This document shows positions 15,002-18,098 of a stretch of 18,098 bases of DNA, piece after piece (the stretch's first letter is position 1; the number at the start of each line of letters is the position of its first letter). The DNA comes from CAMQVM01 sp044433365. GTDB lineage: Bacteria; Bacteroidota; Bacteroidia; Bacteroidales; Rikenellaceae. Location: NCBI GenBank assembly GCA_044433365.1, contig JAWXTR010000062.1, positions 1 through 18,098 on the forward strand, given 5' to 3'. Under the pieces are notes generated by a model that had not been told where the DNA came from, made no database searches, and saw only the letters and a list, made by a program, of their open reading frames with translations. The translations under genes and the position numbers were made by a program.

Positions 15002-15202
15002 TTAACCAATAACGTTTACGTTAACAGCTTGAGGGCCTTTTTTGCCATCTTCCATGTCAAACTCAACTTGTTGGTCTTGCTCTAATCCACGGAAACCATC
15101 TTTGTTAATTCCTGTGTAGTGAACGAATAAATCACCACCTGTTTCAGCTGTGATAAAACCATAACCTTTGGCTCCGTCGAACCATTTTACTGTACCTTTC
15201 AT
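15002..15202 (-). CDS. Cold shock domain protein (CspA family)
   Basis: A 66-residue single-stranded nucleic acid binding protein, an RNA chaperone of the CspA type. MKGTVKWFDGAKGYGFI includes the RNP1-like motif KGYGFI (13-18), and LFVHY (25-29) corresponds to RNP2, where F at the last position is more common. The C-terminal GPQAVNVNVIG is typical. The length is normal. It is transcribed divergently from the Fe-S/PAS gene, with starts 92 nt apart. Its leader of about 20 nt is much shorter than that of E. coli cspA, so an RNA thermosensor is unlikely. Confidence 0.96.
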   Translation of the reverse strand: MKGTVKWFDGAKGYGFITAETGGDLFVHYTGINKDGFRGLEQDQQVEFDMEDGKKGPQAVNVNVIG

Positions 15203-15227
15203 AATAAAATTGTGTTAAAATTGTTTA

Positions 15228-15257
15228 CAAAGAAAGCTAAAATTATTACATTTGCAA
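15228..15257 (-). promoter_or_regulatory. Promoter of the cold shock gene (TTG-N19-TTTCTTTG)
   Basis: On the minus strand TTG (15257-15255), exactly 19 nt, then TTTCTTTG (15235-15228), one mismatch from TAnnTTTG. It overlaps the divergent promoter-like TACATTTG on the plus strand. Confidence 0.55.
15247..15254 (+). promoter_or_regulatory. -7 element of the Fe-S/PAS-SpoIIE operon (TACATTTG)
   Basis: TACATTTG matches TAnnTTTG. The closest TTG is at 15221-15223 (23-nt spacing, a little long). The leader would be about 35 nt. It lies inside the spacer of the opposing csp promoter. Confidence 0.5.
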
Positions 15258-15294
15258 AAAGAAATCTATTATTTTATTATTTTTTTAAAAAAAT

Positions 15295-16083
15295 ATGAAT
15301 TTTATAACGATAAATAATAGCCTCTGTACGGGGTGTAATCAGTGCCTTAAAAATTGCCCTAAAAACGCCATAGAGGTGCGTGAGGGCGTATATTCGATAG
15401 ATTATTCGCTATGTGTTTCGTGCGGAAAATGCTTCAAAACATGTGCTGAAGATGCTATCCGATTAAATATCCCTGTAGAGCAGATAAATGAGGCTTTTGA
15501 TAAGGCAAAACAGTATGAAGAGTCAAATTCTTCGGTTCAGCAACTATCTTCGGAGAGTAAATTTTTACGTGAACAGATAAAAATCCTAAATAGTAGATTT
15601 AAGACCTTGGTAGCAAAATTAAATGAGGCTATTTTGGTTGTGGATGCCTCTGGAAAAATCGCTTTTTCGAATAGTCATTTTATAAAAATGCTTGATAGAA
15701 AAATTCAAGACGAACTGCTGCACGGTGGACGAATCGAGGGGGTGGATGTAAAGCGACATTTAAGCCCATCGCTATACCACCAAATGTTGAGTGTTCAAAA
15801 TAAGGGTAACGATTTGATGCGTATCGAAACTATAATAGGCAACACAAAAGTTAGTGCCTCTATACACTCTGTTAAAAGAGGCGATTTTACGCTTATTATC
15901 TTTAGAAACCTCGGTGACCCTCTAGTTTTGCACGATCAGGCGGTAAAACAGCTAGAAACGGTAATAAAACAGAACATGACAATGGTTCAGAAGATTGGTT
16001 TCTTGCTTGGCGAGGAGATTTCTGAAACAAGTACAATTTTACAACAAACAATTAATTCGCTTTCAGTAGATGACAGTAAATAG
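15295..16083 (+). CDS. 2[4Fe-4S] ferredoxin-PAS protein (HydS-like, without H-cluster domain)
   Basis: A soluble 262-residue protein. Two [4Fe-4S] motifs stand at the N-terminus: Cys11-x2-14-x2-17-x3-21-Pro and Cys40-x2-43-x2-46-x3-50. A helical linker follows (about 60-103), then a PAS domain (about 104-205, with LNEAILVVDASGKIAFSN), and a C-terminal helix MTMVQKIGFLLGEEISET (228-245). The PAS start and this last helix resemble the C-terminus of group C sensory [FeFe]-hydrogenases as I recall them, but the large H-cluster domain expected between ferredoxin and PAS is absent. There is no frameshift or stop to suggest recent decay. It overlaps the phosphatase gene by 14 nt. It likely senses redox state and passes it to the phosphatase; that role is inference. 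Confidence 0.82.
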   Translation: MNFITINNSLCTGCNQCLKNCPKNAIEVREGVYSIDYSLCVSCGKCFKTCAEDAIRLNIPVEQINEAFDKAKQYEESNSSVQQLSSESKFLREQIKILNSRFKTLVAKLNEAILVVDASGKIAFSNSHFIKMLDRKIQDELLHGGRIEGVDVKRHLSPSLYHQMLSVQNKGNDLMRIETIIGNTKVSASIHSVKRGDFTLIIFRNLGDPLVLHDQAVKQLETVIKQNMTMVQKIGFLLGEEISETSTILQQTINSLSVDDSK

Positions 16084-17269
16084 AGACAACAACACCACTG
16101 AAGAGCTGTTTATAGATATATATTGCAGCCAAAGAAACTGTAAGGATGAGATTATTTGTGGTGATACATTTCTTTTTAAACGTATCGACAACGGTAATCG
16201 CTCTATTATAGTTCTGTCGGACGGTATGGGGCATGGAGTAAAGGCTAATATTCTCTCTACCCTTACCGCCTCTATGATTATAAATTTCGATCATAATCGT
16301 GACGATATAAAGACAATGGCTGAGATGTTGCTTTCAACCCTACCGATATGTAGTGTGCGAAAAATATGCTATTCAACATTTACAATTATCGATATAAATC
16401 TTGTAACTGCTGTAGCAACTCTAATCGAGTATGATAATCCTGCTTGTATTGTGCTTCGTGATGGTAAGGAGTTAGATTGTGAGTGGGAAAACACCACTTT
16501 TGAGAGCATTAGTAAGCGACAAACTATCAAAACCACTTCGTTTTCAATAAAAGAGGGTGATAGAATCATTGCAATGAGTGATGGCGTAACACAAAGTGGA
16601 GTGGGTAGCAAAAATTATGCGTTTGGATGGAAGCGTGATAGAGTGTTGTCGTTTATTGAATCTCATATAAATATCGACCCTAATTGCCCTTCAAAATTTC
16701 TAGCCCAAGCGGTGGTTAAAAAGGCGGTAGAGATAGATAACTACTACACTAAAGATGATATAAGCTGTGCTGTTGTTACAATATGCTCACCTAAAAGCCT
16801 ACTGCTTTGTAGTTGTCCTCCACAAAATCCTAGTTATAATGGTAAATTAATGGAGGTTTTGGATGGATTTGTTGGCAAAAAGGTGGTGTGTGGCTACCAC
16901 TTAGCCAAATTAATATCATCACTAAGCGGAAAAGAGATTGTACGCTCTCCAATATCGCCTGATGCTGATGTACAACCACTTTGGTATATGGATGGCGTAG
17001 AATTTATAACCGAAAGTTTGGTTACGCTCAATAAGGTGTATTCCTTGCTGCAATCACACTCTATGGATGATGAAGGTGAGGGAGCAGCTTATGAGGTGTA
17101 TCGCCTGCTTTTGGAGTCCGACACAATCACCATACTTATGGGTATGAGCCACGAAAACGGTGGAGAATATATGGTTGATGAGTATGAACTACGCCGAAAA
17201 GTAATGGGTTATATTGCTCGAATACTTGAGCGTAAGTATATGAAAGAGGTGAATATAATATATAATTAG
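16070..17269 (+). CDS. SpoIIE/PP2C-type serine phosphatase with hydrogenase-associated C-terminal domain
   Basis: 399 residues, cytosolic, no membrane segments. Residues 1-238 form a SpoIIE-like PP2C domain with metal-binding motifs LSDGMGHG (49-56, Asp51), MSDGVTQSG (169-177, Asp171) and KDDISCAVV (228-236, Asp229/230). PP2C enzymes of this kind dephosphorylate Ser/Thr on anti-sigma antagonists or similar partners. The C-terminal 150 residues (GKKVVCGYHLAKLISSLSGKE..MDGVEFITESLVTLNKV) resemble the extension of phosphatases that accompany group C [FeFe]-hydrogenases, though the expected Gly-rich CGG motif reads CGY. ATG 16070 lies inside the upstream gene in the +1 frame, indicating translational coupling. 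No kinase or anti-sigma factor gene is adjacent. Confidence 0.85.
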   Translation: MTVNRDNNTTEELFIDIYCSQRNCKDEIICGDTFLFKRIDNGNRSIIVLSDGMGHGVKANILSTLTASMIINFDHNRDDIKTMAEMLLSTLPICSVRKICYSTFTIIDINLVTAVATLIEYDNPACIVLRDGKELDCEWENTTFESISKRQTIKTTSFSIKEGDRIIAMSDGVTQSGVGSKNYAFGWKRDRVLSFIESHINIDPNCPSKFLAQAVVKKAVEIDNYYTKDDISCAVVTICSPKSLLLCSCPPQNPSYNGKLMEVLDGFVGKKVVCGYHLAKLISSLSGKEIVRSPISPDADVQPLWYMDGVEFITESLVTLNKVYSLLQSHSMDDEGEGAAYEVYRLLLESDTITILMGMSHENGGEYMVDEYELRRKVMGYIARILERKYMKEVNIIYN

Positions 17270-17271
17270 GC

Positions 17272-17309
17272 AGCTTCTAAAATATCTAAAAAGCAGGATT
17301 TTAGAAGCT
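17272..17309. repeat. 12-bp inverted repeat AGCTTCTAAAAT after the phosphatase gene
   Basis: AGCTTCTAAAAT (17272-17283) and ATTTTAGAAGCT (17298-17309) pair perfectly around a 14-nt loop, starting 2 nt after the stop codon. There is no T run after it on the plus strand. It may serve as a 3' hairpin, and it belongs to the same family as 7319-7364 and 10589-10631. Confidence 0.8.
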
Positions 17310-17357
17310 CCATTTAATAGATATAAATGATTATTTTTCTAAAAAAGTGGTCAAAAA

Positions 17358-17388
17358 TTTGGAATTTAAAAAATTATTATTACCTTTG
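17358..17388 (+). promoter_or_regulatory. Promoter of the tRNA-Glu cluster (TTTG-N19-TACCTTTG)
   Basis: TTTG at 17358-17361, a 19-nt spacer and TACCTTTG at 17381-17388, a full consensus match. The -7 region and the preceding AATTATTATTA are the same as before the tRNA at 5269, but here the leader before the first tRNA is about 85 nt. Confidence 0.8.
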
Positions 17389-17480
17389 CACTCGAATTAA
17401 GGGGTGTTAGTTCGTGGTGAATTGTCATAATTACTCTCTTTTAATTTATTTCAGGTTTTAGTTATATAGGTTTAACTTTT

Positions 17481-17552
17481 GGTCCGTTCGTCTAACGGTT
17501 AGGACGCAAGATTTTCATTCTTGTAATAGGGGTTCGATTCCCCTACGGACTA
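17481..17552 (+). tRNA. trnE: tRNA-Glu (anticodon TTC), tandem copy 1
   Basis: Identical over all 72 nt to the gene at 5269-5340: same stems, TTC anticodon, discriminator A, and no encoded CCA. It is the first of three tandem copies from one promoter. Confidence 0.97.
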
Positions 17553-17652
17553 CAAAATTTTACAGAGTTACTCTCTAAGATGTTTTAAATGGTTTTATAT
17601 TGTTTTTGCTTTTGTTTAAAATTCAATATGACCTATACTGTACCAAAATAAT

Positions 17653-17724
17653 GGTCCGTTCGTCTAACGGTTAGGACGCAAGATTTTCATTCTTGTAATA
17701 GGGGTTCGATTCCCCTACGGACTA
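17653..17724 (+). tRNA. trnE: tRNA-Glu (anticodon TTC), tandem copy 2
   Basis: Identical 72-nt gene. The 100-nt spacer before it (17553-17652) resembles the 98-nt spacer after it (both start CAAAATTT...ACAGAGTT and end TACCAAAATAAT), but with many substitutions, pointing to an old duplication of a unit of about 170 bp. Confidence 0.97.
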
Positions 17725-17822
17725 CAAAATTTACAGAGTTTCTCTGCAATTTTTTTTGAAAGGTTTATATTGTTTTTGGTTTTGTTTTAAATTCTATATA
17801 ACCGATATTATACCAAAATAAT

Positions 17823-17894
17823 GGTCCGTTCGTCTAACGGTTAGGACGCAAGATTTTCATTCTTGTAATAGGGGTTCGATTCCCCTACGGACTA
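17823..17894 (+). tRNA. trnE: tRNA-Glu (anticodon TTC), tandem copy 3
   Basis: Identical 72-nt gene, last of the tandem set, followed at once by the terminator at 17896-17927. Confidence 0.97.
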
Positions 17895-17895
17895 C

Positions 17896-17927
17896 AAAAA
17901 AGGAGGGTTTTTAACCTTCATTTTTTT
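17896..17927 (+). terminator. Terminator of the tRNA-Glu cluster
   Basis: GAGGGTT pairs with AACCTTC (one wobble), flanked by an A run on the left and seven Ts on the right. It directly follows the last tRNA. Confidence 0.8.
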
Positions 17928-17964
17928 GTTCAGGCAAATTCCAAACCCGCAAAAAGAGTTTTTA

Positions 17965-17990
17965 GGCTCATTCTCAAAATCTGTTGTTAC
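17965..17990 (+). repeat. Copy 2 of the 26-bp GGCTCATT repeat
   Basis: Begins GGCTCATTCTCAAAATCTGT and is identical over 26 bp to 18073-18098. It runs into a tract of eight Cs (17990-17997). The sequence just before it (CAAACCCGCAAAAAGAG) shares words with the hairpin at 5779-5811. Confidence 0.9.
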
Positions 17991-18072
17991 CCCCCCCTCA
18001 AACAAGCAATTTTTCAATTCGGTAAAAGAAAAACGTTAAAGATTTAACACCTCTAAGTCTGTGTCTAAAATC

Positions 18073-18098
18073 GGCTCATTCTCAAAATCTGTTGTTAC
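18073..18098 (+). repeat. Copy 3 of the 26-bp GGCTCATT repeat (at window end)
   Basis: An exact direct copy of 17965-17990, 108 bp further on. The window ends at its last matching base, so the repeat may be longer. Confidence 0.9.

Noticed and set aside
16052..16294. Minus-strand 80-codon ORF across the Fe-S/PAS and phosphatase junction
   Set aside because: It overlaps well-supported motifs (LSDGMGHG) on the plus strand and has no recognisable features.
17481..17894. Regularly spaced identical units resembling a CRISPR array
   Set aside because: The repeated units are complete 72-nt tRNA-Glu genes and the spacers are about 100 nt and related to each other, unlike CRISPR spacers.

Overview
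The window looks like chromosomal DNA of an AT-rich anaerobic member of the Bacteroidetes, most likely Bacteroidales. The grounds are the gene families (a FeoA-FeoB fusion, DUF4837 lipoprotein, DUF4251 protein, HydS-like Fe-S/PAS protein), the A-rich rather than Shine-Dalgarno-like sequence before start codons, and repeated matches to the Bacteroidetes promoter (TTG or TTTG, about 19-20 nt, TAnnTTTG). No phage, plasmid, CRISPR, rRNA or intact transposase gene is visible.

Layout. 1-233: a possible 3' end of an upstream gene and a 7-bp AT tandem repeat. 234-2570: yqhD aldehyde reductase and an AI-2E/PerM family membrane protein, 27 nt apart. 2709-5159: a one-piece ferrous iron transporter (FeoA fused to FeoB) with its own promoter and almost no leader. 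5220-5765: promoter, tRNA-Glu(TTC), rpsT and terminator. 5766-6422: about 650 bp without genes, packed with palindromes and bounded by inverted copies of a GGCTCATT repeat. 6423-7040 (minus): a NodB-type polysaccharide deacetylase. 7041-7400: a gene-free gap holding a promoter, stem-loop and terminator that could define a small RNA of about 160 nt. 7401-9792: a probable operon of DUF4837 lipoprotein, rfbD and a flavin reductase family protein. 9946-13401: three exported proteins (DUF4251, an OmpA-like/beta-barrel protein, a C1B cysteine peptidase), the last two each with a promoter and a strong terminator. 13792-15202 (minus): an AraC regulator and a cold shock protein. 15295-17269: an overlapping pair encoding a 2[4Fe-4S]-PAS protein and a SpoIIE-type phosphatase. 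17358-17927: one promoter, three tandem tRNA-Glu(TTC) genes identical to the one at 5269, and a terminator. 17928-18098: two more copies of the GGCTCATT repeat.

How the genes relate. Most are housekeeping or envelope functions: iron uptake, aldehyde detoxification, deoxysugar synthesis, envelope proteins, translation. The most unusual content is the Fe-S/PAS plus phosphatase pair. Its first protein has the ends of a group C (sensory) [FeFe]-hydrogenase but no H-cluster domain between them, and no hydrogenase gene is nearby, so it may be a redox sensor and phosphatase switch that has lost or never had the hydrogenase. The second theme is dispersed palindromic repeats in nearly every long intergenic gap. 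All functional calls were made by reading motifs; no database search was possible.
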